Positions 10,521-23,684 of a DNA stretch of 64,000 nt are shown in pieces. The translations under genes were made by a program, and so were the position numbers. Position 1 is the stretch's first letter. Every line of letters begins with the position of its first letter. Origin of the DNA: Spirometra erinaceieuropaei (Eukaryota; Platyhelminthes; Cestoda; Diphyllobothriidea; Diphyllobothriidae); contig CACRXP010000050.1 in the NCBI GenBank assembly GCA_902702965.1, forward strand, positions 1,764,931 to 1,828,930, in the 5' to 3' direction. The notes under the pieces are model-generated. The model did not search any database and had not been told where the DNA came from. It worked only from the letters and a program-made list of their open reading frames with translations.

Positions 10521-12995
10521 CCCCTCGCGGTGAACGCCTCTTCTTTTGGTGTGCCACCTGGGAATCGCATTTTCACTACTATTGATTTAAAAAACGAAGT
10601 TACAATATGGCACAGAACTCTGTTTATTGGTATGGCTTGTCATCAACTAAATGAACTTAAACCTTCGTGGATAAATAAACCCTTTTTTGGCTCATTGCCC
10701 ATACCTGGTGGTAACTGTCATAGTCCTCAAGGCATGCATTAAAACTTTATTGTGTATTTTGTGAAGCTTAGGGTGTAAGCAACGCTATATGTTCAATACT
10801 TAGTTGCCTCGAAAGAAAATTAAACGTATTTTAGGTAATGCATTTTCAACAGTGTACATCTACGTAACATCTGTGTCTAATTAGTTTACTAAAAGCTGTT
10901 TTAGCACTTGCATGCACTTCGTCTTCCCTGAAAAAAACCGAAAACGTAAATTTCCAAAAAGTCTGTGAAATTATAACTCTGATGAGACATTTATATCAGA
11001 CCTTTTGGGACAATCAAATATCAAAAACAATTCTTTAAGATTTTTACAGTCGTTCTATGAGTATGATAAGAGCTTATTCTAGTGCAGGCAGTTTTGTGTC
11101 GTAGTTTAAAGGTTGTACTGCATTTTCAGAATGCAGGTGTATTTATAGTTTTCACAGGCAAAAAATGAGAAAGTTTTCGGGACCAGCTGTTAAATGAATT
11201 ACCGGTCAAGGAGCATGATTAAACATTTAATGAACATCGTGGTGGCAGTCGCTGCGACGACTTTTCAGAAAAACTGGCAATGACTTTTTGAAAAATGCGT
11301 GCCGCTGCAAATCAGGTTTTTTTCCATTGAAAAGTAATTATAAATTAATTTTGTTGTTGTGTCAAAACGCTAGCAACTAACATTTCATGAGGTATGCCAG
11401 TTACCATACGCAGCAAGACGCATCATAAAATCGTGACAGTTTACTTCGCTGATACGCCAAGGCAGTTTTTTGTTCCAAAGAAGCATCGACTGCAATAGAA
11501 TAATGTCTGTTAAAATTTATGATTCTACTTACGCGAAATGGTCCCGTTGTGTATTTTGAATTTGCAAAGAATACAGTTGTCATTGTTTGACTGTTTTCGA
11601 TTGACGTCATATACTTTACGTGGTCGGGAATGTCGACTTTTATATGGTCTTCGTTGTCATTTTGCTTTCGTTAATTTCTATCCACAAAAGAACTCGGAGG
11701 AGATGCAGATTCTACCAAAGGTGCCCGTTAAATGTTCGGGATTAAGTGATCCGTAGTTTTCGGCAGAAAAGTACGCAAAAGGTCTTTGCTTCCGGCTGGG
11801 TCACTTAAAGCAGTGGACATTTACGAAATACTTAAAGGAAAATAAGTTTTTGCGATAGCGCCCACGAAATGAGCAGGATTCGGTAACACTTTTGCCTTTA
11901 CGGAGGAGGTTTTTTCTGATAACCTGAAAGTAACTGCTAGCAGGAAGTCTCAAAAACATGCTTCGTCATTTTTCTGCGCATCAGTGGGTCATTTAGCCTT
12001 TCCATGTGCCTTATGGTACTCAGTTTCGAAAATTGTTTGCAATTTTGCTCGAAATGCTTCAACCGGTTTGCAGCCACAGAACAGCAAATAGGCCTATTCC
12101 GCCTGGTTCAATTTTTACATGGTGATGTTCTACTGATAAAAATGTTTTTTTTTCACTAAATTGATTCTACTTTTACTACTGTGAAAAAGCTTTTCTGTCG
12201 GCTTCCTAACATGGCTATGAACCAAACATCGGCTCAAGTCATTGGCCAACTTCGCAAAATGCGTTATCAGTCATGGGAGATTACTTAAGTGGAGTTGTAG
12301 TAAAGAGTATTTCACAGTATAATCCCAAAAATATTTTAACCACGGCAGCATGCCGGCTTTTGAGTGGACTTCTTTTAGGCCACCAACTGGTCCCACACGC
12401 CGACAAGAAAGAATAATCAAATAATATCACTTTGCGATATTTTTAACCCTAATAAATTCCGTATATTGCGTACCGAAAATAAAACTTCTTTGGCACGTGG
12501 GGTGACAAACCACATTTTCTTGGAGTTGACTAAACCGAGACCGAAATTCAAAGTATTTTAAGCTGGTATAAAACTAGATGAATAGGGCAAATAAGGCAGC
12601 AATAACCCCCTTCAGTTCTAACCAGCCTCGATGTCAATGCCGACTTTCAGGCAAGGTCCTCAGTCAAGTCTACACATTTGTTTTCGACCATACAACCAGG
12701 GCGGAAAATACCTCCACCTTTAAATAAAGTCAGCTGGCTTGTGCAGTGTCTTTGCGCTCGAGTAAAATGCAAGTTTTGGTGAAATATTGTTCTGTGCTCC
12801 TCCTTATGCGATTTTTGTAAGTGCAAACTGTGGGCTCGCCACAACTTTGAATGTACATTAACACCGGCATACCAGCTACATCCTACTGTATTCGCATTTG
12901 TAGAAGGAAAGAGAAAGTCCCATGTGGTATAGTTTTCTATGTATCAATAATGGACTAGCACCGATGTCTGTAATCCAGAGACAAGTGAGTTAAGT
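10521..12995. other. Non-coding stretch with a degenerate R2 trace
   Basis: No gene is supported. A degenerate minus-oriented R2 arm may lie at about 12220-12400 (CATGCCGGCTTTTGAGTG block as in other R2 arms). The remainder shows only short frames and no recognisable element. Confidence 0.35.
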
Positions 12996-12999
12996 TTGG

Positions 13000-13600
13000 A
13001 AAGCCAGCTTGGCAAACGTGTGTTTTCGGTTACTCATCGTCAGGCCAATGTACTTGCACATGAGAACTTTACAGGTTTTATGAGTGTCTCAGGAGGTTAT
13101 AAACATTCATCGTTCCGTAGCCACCACTATGACGAGGTCGGCGTGTTGTGGAGAGGGTGACATGGGCTGAGCGATGTTTGTGAGTCGGGTGTGTGGAATA
13201 CATGTCACTGTAATTTGGCGGGTTGCGGCTTCGCGTAATACCAATTTGGGGTCAGGATTGGCCACGGAAGATAGAGGGCCTGTGGCAACATCTTCTGAAA
13301 ACACAGCACTGGATTTGTTAGCTGTATAGCCATTGCCCCGGCTGTAGCCAGCGCCCGCTGGCGTAGACCCACGGAGAAGTTTTCTGGTGTCCGGTAGATA
13401 ACCTGAGAGGCTCCTTCGACATCGACCCGATTATTCATTTCGGCTAGATGCGCGAGAATAGAACCCGAGATCGATCTGTTTTCACTTCTGCCTACCCAGT
13501 CCGGTGTGTGCTCGCGTATTCTCTTTTCCAGGCGTCTCTATGTACAGCCGATGTGACCCGCTCCACAAGAGCAAATGGGTGAGTAAACAGACATCAATAT
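13000..13600 (-). pseudogene. PLE-2 GIY-YIG endonuclease fragment
   Basis: The minus strand encodes a decayed GIY-YIG domain. CSCGAGHIGCT (YIG-like strand with the CxC block) is followed by an in-frame stop, then RRLEKRIREHTPDW (alpha-1 with the conserved Arg). It continues with SILAHLAEMNNRVD, ASQVIYRTPENF, RQRALATAGAMAIQL and PVLCFQK...ALYLPWP. The same block order occurs at 28.97-29.22 kb and 35.6-35.9 kb, defining subfamily PLE-2. There is no reverse transcriptase upstream, so it is a truncated non-functional remnant. A hammerhead-like motif lies just past the coding end at 13024-13047. Confidence 0.8.
13024..13047 (-). ncRNA. Hammerhead-like motif downstream of PLE-2 endonuclease
   Basis: On the minus strand, GGC precedes CTGACGA, then eight or nine bases, then CGAAA and ...ACGTTTGCC. 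The arrangement matches the second PLE-2 copy at 29331-29369. Stem III is poorly preserved here, so this looks like a decayed copy of the motif. Confidence 0.35.
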
Positions 13601-14299
13601 GGCTCGCAACGATATTCAGCCCTTGCCTCTCAGTCGTAGAAGGGGAGAATTTGAGGAACATACGCGTTATTTCGCCGCAAGGGAAGCGCTAGTGACCGCT
13701 GCCTTTAGACACCGTCTTTCTAAGTCGCTTGCTGCGTCCCCTAGAATTTGATTTCTTTGTGGCGGTAATCAACTCATTTTTAATAGCAGTTAAACTAATT
13801 AAATTTATCTAATATATCCGCAATCGAGCTTAACATACGCTATGAATTAGTCTTGCCGCCTTAGAAGTTGCGTTATTCTTAACAACCCAAAGTATAGTTA
13901 TCGAGGATGTTGCGGTAGAAATCACCTATCCTAGCCAATTTAACTAAAATTCTCGAAGAAATAAAAATATATGCATTTCTTGGGTCTCAACATAGGCAAG
14001 TGCACTTGGTGAGATTTTCATCTTGTGGATTACTTTTTTGTCCATAGTATGAATATTTATTACTTAATTTATAGGAAACGTTAGTGCTGGGATCTCCTGA
14101 GGACCACGTAATTCATACGGAGTTTTAATTAGACAATGTACAATGTATTCCAAGACACTTGAAACCTGCTTGCAGTACAGAATTTTGTCGTTTTTTCCGA
14201 CTTCGAAGTTCCAGGACATGGTCGTCGTAGCCGACAAGACGTAGGGTTCATGACTTATACAATTCAGGCTTAAGTTCACTTCTATGACAAACGGCGGGT
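13601..14299. other. Non-coding stretch, nothing resolved
   Basis: AT-rich sequence between a PLE-2 fragment and an R2 arm. No feature is supported. Confidence 0.35.
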
Positions 14300-14662
14300 C
14301 CGGACACAGGTTTTACTCTTCTTTCTGAGTATGAGATTGGAAGAAGACGTGATTTTCTATCGAATGAGTAAAAGAATGAATATTTTTATGCATGTTTTCC
14401 ATGAAATATAATTGAATTATCAAGGGCATCGAACATCAATGAGAAAATTGCATACTACGTAAGTAGTCATTTTTTGCAGAGTATAGATCTTGCATGCAGC
14501 CAAAAATAAGTTCTTTCGAAAGCCGACACCCTGAGATAACTGGATCATTATAGATTTATGCTGCATCATGATTAGTTTTACAACACAACTTAATGTATCT
14601 TTTTGAAACGAGACCGCATTTCGAAATTTTGGTTGACATTTCATGAGTTAGCACATTTACTG
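14300..14662 (+). mobile_element. R2 MITE, right arm only (copy 3)
   Basis: Collinear with the right arm of the complete copy: AAGAATGAATATTTTTATGC, then AAGTAGTCATTTTTTGCAGA, then TTTCATGAGTTAGCACATTT and a terminal ACTG followed by TA at 14663. The matching left arm is not seen upstream, so this is a half element. Confidence 0.7.
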
Positions 14663-14664
14663 TA

Positions 14665-16689
14665 TTTGGGTTGGTCGCACATCCAGGTTAGCCACCGTAT
14701 GCGTGACCCGCCTGCTCACTGACCAAGGCAATAGTTGGAAATCCTGACAGTTTCATGCCCTAACCCCTTCTTTAAGAAAAGGTCTGCGGCACAAGAAAAG
14801 GAAAAAACCGTTTTTGTGACAGTTAACTGAGGGATAGTTTGACTGTCCTGTTTCAATTGCCTTCCTTGACTCATTATCGTTGTTTTGGTGCCTAATCCTG
14901 AGGGTGAGAGTGTCAAAAAACATCTCCCACTGCGCGGCACGAATGGTGGCCTCCGAAATTTAATCTAAATTCCTGATAGCCAACCCAATTTCTACACATT
15001 CGTGTTCGCATCGGTTGACCAGGTTACGCTAAAATCGATTGTTAACTACGGACTTTCACAAGACAGCGATGGATTCCTTTGGTTGTATTCTCTTCCAATG
15101 GCACAGTGGATTACGCTTGTGAGCGAATCATGTTTAAAATTGTGCAAGAAGTGAAATTAGTATCTGGTAAACGTTTTTAACTTAAAGAAGGTTTCGCAGG
15201 ATGTGCGTTGATCAAACTCTTATTTTAGTTCTTTGGGTGCATTGGATTAATCCTAGAAGTTGCTCGCTAATACCCGTTGGCGCTTAAACGCTTCTAGATG
15301 TGGTTGAGCCCGTTCTGTCTAGCAACTGGCATGTTAAAATATTCATGCATTGCCCTGCAGAAAATGACTGCACATATTTGTTTGCACTAAAACGGGGGGA
15401 TTCCTCTTTAAACTTAGCCTTTAGATGGTGTTGATCATTTTTTTATATATTTTTGTCGTTGATATTGTCATCTGTCATACAGCAGATGAGAACATCTAAA
15501 AAGAAAGTCTACTCTCCATTTACACCACGAGAAAATTAAGATTCAGTTCCAGCTCAAGTAGCTGATGACGGCAGCTGTGCTGTCGACTTTGCCTTCAACA
15601 CTTGTGTGCACTCATTTTGCTGTCTTTGGGTTATTAAGCATGATACGGCAAAAGGAACCTGCAATTTTGGAAGAGCATACTTCGCTCACAGCCACCTTCA
15701 GGTTTCGTTAGAGGTAACTTTTTATATCTTCAGATTGGCGGCCACAATTTAAATGTCCGATGATATGAACGGCAGATGCACATTACCTGTTTATTAGTGA
15801 TAAAAAATTTAAAAGAGAAAGTTGCAATAAGTCTACGTTTAAGACAATTTTTGGGGTACCCATGATAGATAACGACGCTTAGCAGTCTGACCCATATTCC
15901 CCAGTGGTTAGTGATACTTTCTTCGAAGTATAAGATAAATCTAGTCGGGCAAATAGGCAATTCGGTCAATTATGTTTTTTATTATCAGAAGCAAATACGT
16001 ATATTTTCCCCTTTTCAAGTGAAATAACCTGCAATGTGGCATACCTGAAGATACACCGGAATGGACGAAATTTCGTAATTGAAGTTTGGGTGGAAATCGC
16101 TAAACATTACGTGTTGTCATTTTCGCGAAGCAAAGAAATTTGAGGCCTAGAAGCCTCTTATTTAGAAACGAACTTGATCGAAATCAGTTTTATGGAAGGA
16201 AAACCAAACATTTTGGGGCAAAACCTGACATTTATTTATACAAAACTGTTTTCCTATATTGTTGATTTTTGTGCGCGTTTGTTGTTAAAGTGCATTAATA
16301 TGAGTAAAAGGGGGTTATGCTAAGCCCCTTGCATTCGAAAAATCGAATTCAGAGCCCCTAAAAATCGTGATAGGCGAGATACAAAAAATCGCGTTGTTTC
16401 AAAAAGGCGAGGGACGGAACCAACTTTACCATTTTAACTTACGAATTGAGCTGCTTGTGTAATGCTGCAGGTTTTCTCGGTCGCACACGATTAACAATTG
16501 TTGATAATTTCCGCCTGCAGTCTGCTTTAAGGACATAAGGGATTTGCAGTTAAAGGGTTGTTGCAAGTCGTTACCGTGTATTTTCAGCATTTAAAATGGG
16601 ACTGTGTTTGGAATATTTGATGGTAGAACATCTCTTAGAAACAAGAAGGGCGACCAAAACGCCTTACAGCTACCATAGTGATCTAATCC
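14665..16689. other. Non-coding stretch, nothing resolved
   Basis: AT-rich, no convincing frame or repeat. Short frames at 14716-14940 and 15730-15969 (minus) show no motif. Confidence 0.35.
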
Positions 16690-18430
16690 ATGAAACATGG
16701 TGGCAAACGCCTAAGAAGAAAATTTTCATACGCCTTAAAGGTTGCGCATTTCGTTCACTCTCCTGAATTCTTCCGGGAGTCATCTTCCTCTTATGCAGAA
16801 AAGTTGTCTTAGCAATTTTTTGGTCAAAGCTTCTAAAAATTTTAGCAAAAGTGGACGATACGCTATATTTAGAAAATTTACTATGCTAATACCTGTCCTA
16901 CACTTCGTTTGCATACCTGAGCGTGCTTTTCCATTAGAGAAGATTAAATAACCTACAGGAGTTTTAATAAACAGAGCTTCCTTTATTTGAAAATCGATTT
17001 TTGGTCCGATGCTACTGCTGAGGTTACTTTTAGAGAACTAGACGTTCTCGATTTTTTAAGGTAGGATTATGAAATCAGCGCAGTGTTGGGCCCCAGAAAC
17101 TAGTAATGACGTAAACAGCCAAACGTTCGTTTGAAGGAAACATTGTTTTGCCATTTGAGAAATATTATGAGATGACATCAAATGATTTTCGCCGATCAGT
17201 TATTTTCAGTTTTGAACGCATAAAAAGCAAGTTTTCGTGTAGTATAGCTTCTGCATATATTCAATTTATAAATAGAACTAACAAAACATTGACAGTTTTA
17301 ACAAAATATGAGCATTTGTATGGCCACACTGTTGTGCAACTATAATCGTAGAACCGGGTCTGAAAGTGGGAAAAAATATTGAAAATGGTTGCAATGTAAA
17401 GAGAAAGGCATGTTCTTCCGTCTGCAGCAAAAACAGTACGTTATTTTAACTTGAGTTAAACGATTAAAATCGTCAGTTTTTCCTAACTTCATCTTGTACA
17501 TGGTACATAGGCATTTGCCAAGAGAATACAACATAAGAACACTACGTAAATGATTAACTTACCAGAGAAAGCTCTTCCATTAATAAATGTATATTTAATG
17601 TTGATTGTCATGGGTTTTAATTCATTTCGACCATGAGGTTTCGTGTTCGTCGGAAAATCCCCAATTAACCCAAACGGCCATTTACATGAAAAATGCCCCA
17701 CAATCACTTATTCCGTAAATACCCTCAAGTTGCATCTTATTTTGAATGTTTTAATAAACAAGTAATAAGGAATCTGCCTTTATGGGCAGTTGTTTGCAAA
17801 CATGGGAAATCAAAAAGTCTTCGGTGGTATTTCAGGGCCGATTTGAAACCTAACCTTGTTCAGAGAAAAGAAAAAGTCTAAATTAATCTTATGAAGTAAA
17901 AATTCTCTTCCTATGCACAAAAGAGGCATCTTTATGTTTATACCTTCTAAATCTACTTGAATTTATTATTCATTAGTCCGGCTGCGAACACGTGACCGTA
18001 TGAAAACTGTTGTCACCATGATTTTTCTATTAATGAAATCAAACGAAGTCATTTTTGACCTATTGAACAGCATCCTGATTAAGACAAAAACAAAAAATGA
18101 AAAAATTCTCAAAAAATCGTCTTGGAATCTATATTTAGAATTTAGGATGCTTGTAAACCGCAATATCTGATGTTACACTAATACCTACAGAGTATCTAAA
18201 CGCAAACTTCATTAAAAATTTATTGTCAAATGCTACTCTATTTTTACTGTTTCATTTGTTCAGTTTTCGCGGACTGGCTTTCCGTACATCAGTAAAACAT
18301 TTTACTCAAATGCAATCATTTTTGAAGTTTTTCCAATTTTTCGTTTTTTTAAAAAGTTGGCATCTATAAATTAAGTGATATAACCTTCAATATTTACCTT
18401 TGGTTTTAAATTCTTATAAGATTGTTCTTC
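16690..18430 (+). repeat. R3 dispersed non-coding repeat, copy A
   Basis: Aligns by eye over about 1.7 kb with 21861-23620 in the same orientation. Shared blocks include ATACCTGAGCG...TTTTCCAT against CATCTGAGCGGGTTTTTCC. TAATCGTAGAACCGGG (17344) corresponds to TAATCGTAGAACGGGG. GTGACCGTATGAAAAC (17991) corresponds to GTGACCTTATGAAAAC. Divergence is high and no frame is conserved between copies. Confidence 0.65.
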
Positions 18431-20478
18431 AAAAATAAAAATGCTGCTTTCATGAATTTTTGACGGTTTGCAATTGATTAGCAGTTTTTTGCAAATTTCA
18501 AGTAAAATTAAAAGTAAAAGTAACCATCCGCTAAAGCTATACACAAGGAGCAGTGGACCGTGCTTTCTTTGTAGCATAGTCAAAAAACAATGTAGAAACA
18601 TATAACGCACTTATAGAATCAAGTATCACACAATTTTCAAGTAACAAATTAACAAAAGTACGTCCTTTATGTGCCTTGGGACGTTTACGCCGCAGACCTT
18701 CCTTTTAAAGTGCACTTACTTTTGCAATGAGGCCTAGTATTTGAATAAGCCCACAAAAGCGAAGCAGACGGTCAAATGCGAGACGAGCACACTGCAGGTA
18801 CACCTGATATCAAGCACGGTTGGCAGTTGATAGTTAAGATGACCATTAACTTCGAAGAACGAAAAATTTGGTGGTCGGCGGAGGACACTATCAATAAAAG
18901 TATGTCCATCGATGCTGTGAGGGTTGCTTTCGGTCACATTGGTACCTACAGTCTCCGAGTGGACGTTAACATGTTTGTCTGATAATGCTCTTATTCCGCA
19001 TCTTAAATGAGTATGGCCCCATAAATGCTTGTGATTTTACTTCACATTTTTTGGGTCACCTCTCTGCCATCGGCTTCCAGGCGTTTTGTCTATACCGAGG
19101 GCCGCGTTCTGGAATCCATCGAAGAAAAGACGTTGCTGCAAGAAAAGGAAGAGGCCTCTATGCATTTTTGATAACCACATCGCCTGAAACACGATGGCCA
19201 ATCTGACTCAATACTTGGTAGATTAGTGGCTGTATTACATGCGAGTGGACTATCAATCAATGACTGGTCATTACATATTTATACTTGTTTTTAATCTTTT
19301 TCATCTCAATGCATCTCCTTCCTCATGCTCCGTCAAGAGGCCGGCAATATTATCCTTTTCAGCATTTTCGACTTTTGTTAAAATATATCCCTGTGTAAGT
19401 AAATAATTCGCAAGTCAAACTCTGCTTTTTTAAAGAACGATCGTTACCTTTTGTTGAAAAACTGTGGAGATGCGGGTTGTGACATCATATGGGTTACCTT
19501 ATCTACTGTACGCATATTTCTGGGACACCTTCTTAAATTATTTTTGTGAATCGTATTTGAAACGGGGCGATATCGATACAGGCAGGTTTATGATATCAAA
19601 TGTCAGCTTTTCCTTTTGCATAAATGGGTCGCGGCCGAGTGTGAACAGTTACATAGTTAAACAGAAAGGATTAAAACATTGCAAATTCAAATTTAAGAGA
19701 GAGAGAGGGGATGCGTTTTATTTTGAAATCATATGTTCAAAATTTTCAGCAAAAAGTTGGCTCCATTCACTATGGGCAGTAAATAGGTTAATAGATTATT
19801 CAAGAGTCAAAGTTTAACACAAAGAAACGATACTTATGGGGATAGTTCAAGTCTTAGCTTCTGTATTTCTGTCTCTTCGCACGTAAGATAGCGCGCTAGG
19901 AATGGCAATACAGAAGCTCGGTAAGCCGATGTGAGAGAGGATATAAGACGGAAATTGCGGCGCATCAGGCGGGAAGACTTGACAGACATAAGATCGGAAT
20001 GTAGGGGATGGGCAACGTCATCTTGAATTCGACCAGCAAACTGCTTGACCGCATTGAAGTGTCGTTGTAAGATAGTGTCAACTTATAATCAATCTTATAA
20101 CAATTTAAACTGTAAACCACTAAAGAAATGCCTATTTAATTAGTTGTTTGATATTTCTTATCTTAACGATGCAAACACGGCGAAACTTGTAGGATTTGTT
20201 GACGTCATAAAATTTTGTGACCTATTATTCAACTGCACACGGTCATTGTGTATTTATGAGGTAAACTGTTCAATCAGAGATCGACCTAGAAAGATGAAAC
20301 ATGACAGGTATATAAAACATAGATAGTTGGTCTGATATACTGGTGCGCATTGCAAGGAGGGAATGGTTATCTAAGCAAGCGAGTTCACACCACAGTGAAA
20401 ACCTGTAAGACGTGAATAAATTTAACAGGCGTTCCTGGTTTGTGGAAATATCCGCCCGAAAAAGCCGGTGAACATCCA
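18431..20478. other. Non-coding stretch; unsupported 117-codon frame
   Basis: A 117-codon plus frame at 19464-19817 is the longest here. It has no recognisable motif or codon signature, so it is not called a gene. The rest is AT-rich and unassigned. Confidence 0.3.
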
Positions 20479-20970
20479 CAGTAGAAGTACTAACTCATGA
20501 AATGTTGACTGAAAATCTGAAATGCGAATTTGACTTGAAAATATTACTCAAGAAGTATGCAATATTAATCAGAATGCAGCATGGCCCAATAATAGTTCAG
20601 TTACTTCAGAATGCGGCCTTTGAATGAACTTCTTTCCGGCCGCCTGAGAAAATCACATCCCGTAAAAATGACTACTATGATCGTATAAATTTTTATCAAG
20701 GAGTTCAGACGCACTTGTAAATTGAATAATTGTTCGCAGAAAACATACTCCTGTGTTTACTTATTTGGTAGAAACTTACGTCTTCTTTAAATTTTGTACT
20801 TGAGAAAAAGTATAATTAGGTTTCAAAATGGCTTATAATTATGAGATTTTATAAGACCGTGAAAAGCCAGTCCACAAAAAACCATGTCTCTGCATCTAGT
20901 AACTTTGATTTTAAGGTTTTCGATATACCCACGTTCACTGCAAAATTGCATGAAGCCCATATGGTTTTCT
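20479..20970 (-). mobile_element. R2 MITE, left arm (copy 4)
   Basis: Begins CAGTAGAAGTACTAACTCATG and contains reversed R2 landmarks: the TTTGAATGAACTTCTTTCCG block, AAAAATGACTACTATGATCG and GAAACTTACGTCTTCTT. A matching right terminus appears only at 23621-23668, so about 2.7 kb of other repeats may sit inside this element. Confidence 0.6.
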
Positions 20971-20989
20971 CCTAATGCCAGATTTTTCT

Positions 20990-21880
20990 ATTTCTTTGCG
21001 CCAAAAACGTACTAGATTACGTTTCTGTTGAATGGATACAGAACTGCGGAAGTTCGTCTATTGTTCAGACCCGGTGTCTTTTCGATAGACGCCTTTTCAA
21101 ATGTTGCTATCAGCTATTCTGCTTAGAAGTATGTCTAGAAAAGGCAGGAAGTCTACCGTTTCTACCTCCAACGTAAATCTGATCGACAAATGTGCTTAAT
21201 TTCCAGCACCCAATAGGGTGACCATGTTGGTTTCTCAAGTGGCAGTTGAAAATATGTCGTCGAAGTAGCAACCGTAGTACCTTTGCATATTGATTTGATC
21301 TTTAACTGAAACTTCTCCAGCTTTATTACAGGCGCATCGTCTGGGGGAGAACCAAGAAGCAACCCCTTAGCAAGTACGTCTATTTGTTCGTATTTTGGTC
21401 TTTAAGAAGGAATTGCACATTTCATGTGCATTTTGGTAATAGTTCCCCGAGTGCATTCGCCGGAGTACTATTTCTTAGTGGTTGGTTGACAGGAATTCGC
21501 ATATATACTCGACTGTCTCTGTGACCGGAACGTTTGTGAAGATTGATGAGATAACCAGTGAAAACGTCGCCATACCGTCAAAGTTTAGGTCTTTAACGTC
21601 TTCAATGAATTCAAAGGTGTCCCAATAGCTAAGTACAGCCAGTCGATACTGTACAAATTTGAGTTTCTCTGCTAACCACTTCGCAATCGCATGATAGGGT
21701 GAGTTACGGTAAACAGTTCTTGTGTATCTTCGGTAGACCATGCAAGCTATGGATGTGTGCGCCTACTCGGCGGAGTTTTTCGAGTTCGCGAAGCCCCCCC
21801 TTAAGTCTACAGTACGTGACCTATCTCCTGATACCTGGTGACAGAATCTGATGTACGAATTTGCGGCGCTTAAATTTTGC
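20990..21880 (-). pseudogene. PLE-2 reverse transcriptase fragment (central domain)
   Basis: The minus strand shows, in order: ELEKLRRVGAHI with LHGLPKIHK (finger region; near 21770), SPYHAIAKWLAEKLKFVQYR, EFIEDVKDLNFDGMATFSL and SIFTNVPVTETVEYICEFL (motif A region, catalytic Asp replaced), and YYGCYFDDIFSTAT (motif C, both Asp intact, near 21265). Frames change several times and stops intervene, so the copy is dead. The homologous part at 36.5-36.95 kb confirms the subfamily. The N-terminal part lies about 1.8 kb away at 23685-24170, separated by R3. Confidence 0.8.
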
Positions 21881-23620
21881 GCATTTTGATTGCCCCTCAG
21901 CCTTCTTTAGGAAATGTCCTCATCTTGTGCAGAAACTGTGTCCACGTAATGTTTTCAAGCAAAATGTTCGTAAGTTTGGTCGGAAATGGACCTCGAGGTA
22001 TACTTGGGCAAGTTCCAAAGCTAATATCTGTTCTGGACTTTGGTTGCCCATCTGAGCGGGTTTTTCCTTGGAAGGAGAGTAAATTACACTATAGAGTTTT
22101 AATCAACAGAGGTTGTCGGACTGGAAATTTAATTTGTTTGTTCGATGGTAACCGTGGTAATAAACTTCCTAAATCAATGATTCTTTTAAGAGAACCAGAT
22201 GGTTTGCCGATTTATAGAATACCGATCAGCAGATCCGTGCGATTTTGTGCCCTAAACTGCAGTAATAGCGTACACAGGCAGTCCTTCATTTAAATGGGCT
22301 AAAATTGTTTTGCCGTTTGGAAAATCCTACGTGTTGTCACAGGAACGACCACCAGCGAACTATCATTTTCAATTTTAAACACATTAACTATTACTTTTTG
22401 TGCAGTTTTGCTTCTGCTCATACCTAATTCAGAAATGGAACGAGCAAAACGTTAACATCTCCGACGAAATATCAGTGTATATACAGCCACTCTGTCGTGT
22501 ATTCGTAATCGTAGAACGGGGCCTAAAGTTGAGCAAAAACAATGCAAATGACCACAATATGAAGAAAAGGGCATGTTCTTAAGTTTGTGGTCGATGACTG
22601 TCAGTATTTTTTTTTAGCAAAGTGGAATAAACGGCCGAAATTGTTAATTTTTTTGTTGGCCTTACTCTGCGAAAAACGAAATAACTCAGACATCTGTCAA
22701 CGGAATGCAGTATCAAAGCACTTTTCGTAGATGTAATGTGTTAGAGAAAGTTTTCTTATTGATCTAAGGCATTTTTATTGTTGACTTTCGCTGTGGAAGT
22801 CAGTTTTCCTTGACGGTGAGGGTTCCTGTTTGCGTGTGTCTTCAAAGGTAACCCAGATGACGAAAGCCCAAACACACGCTATTTCGGTAAATGCCTTACA
22901 TAAAAGTTTTTAACAGGCACATAATACAGAAGCTGTCCTTATGCGCAATCGGATGAAAACACTGAAAATTGTAAAATATTCATCGATACTTCAAGGCTGA
23001 TCTGAAACTTAGTATAATCTTGAACGAACGAAACGTGCGAACTAATTTAACGGGCAAAAAGTTCTCATTATAAACACAAAATGGTATGTTTACAATTACA
23101 CATGCCAATTCTATTTAAAGTTATTTGACATTAATCGGCCCGGCAATATGTGACCTTATGAAAACTTTTGTTCTTATGATGCCCCTGTCAGCGAAATCAA
23201 GCAAAATCTTGCTTCTCTTATTGAACCAAAGCTCAATTAATTCAAAAGACTAAAGGCTGCCACGAATACTAGGGAAACTATTTCGGAATCTATACTGAGA
23301 ATGTAGGCTGTTGTGAAGGCTCCATACCTAAAATTACACTTATTCTTAAGGAATATTTAACTGTAAACTTTCTGAAACATTATTTTTAACTGTTATTTTA
23401 TTTGTGCTTTTATATTCACTCAGTTTTTTCCATAAAGTTAACTAAATTGCAACCATTTTGATGTTTTCGGGATTTCGCGCCTTTCTCAAAATAATTGGCA
23501 TTTCTCAACAATGCAAAATTGTCTTTATTATTTATTTTATGCTTTAAGTTCTCTTCAAGTTGTGCCTTATTAACATAAATATTGGGTCCACGGATTGGTG
23601 TCGTTTTTGCGAGTGATTAG
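21861..23620 (+). repeat. R3 dispersed non-coding repeat, copy B
   Basis: Second copy of the 1.7-kb repeat at 16690-18430. It sits between two PLE-2 pieces and inside the interval bounded by R2 termini at 20479 and 23668, implying nested insertion or a larger composite element. Confidence 0.6.
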
Positions 23621-23668
23621 TAACTATTCGTAAATTTCGATACATTTCATGAGCTAAGTCACCGACTG
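23621..23668 (+). mobile_element. R2 right terminus (copy 4)
   Basis: ACATTTCATGAGCTAAGTCA followed by CCGACTG and TA at 23669 matches the right end of R2 at 14635-14664. Only the last 50 or so bases are recognisable. Confidence 0.45.
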
Positions 23669-23684
23669 TACGAAGGCAGCCGGT

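Noticed and set aside
10308..10742. 144-codon frame downstream of a PLE fragment
   Set aside because: Covers the PLE 3' tail with the hammerhead-like motif; no protein similarity seen.
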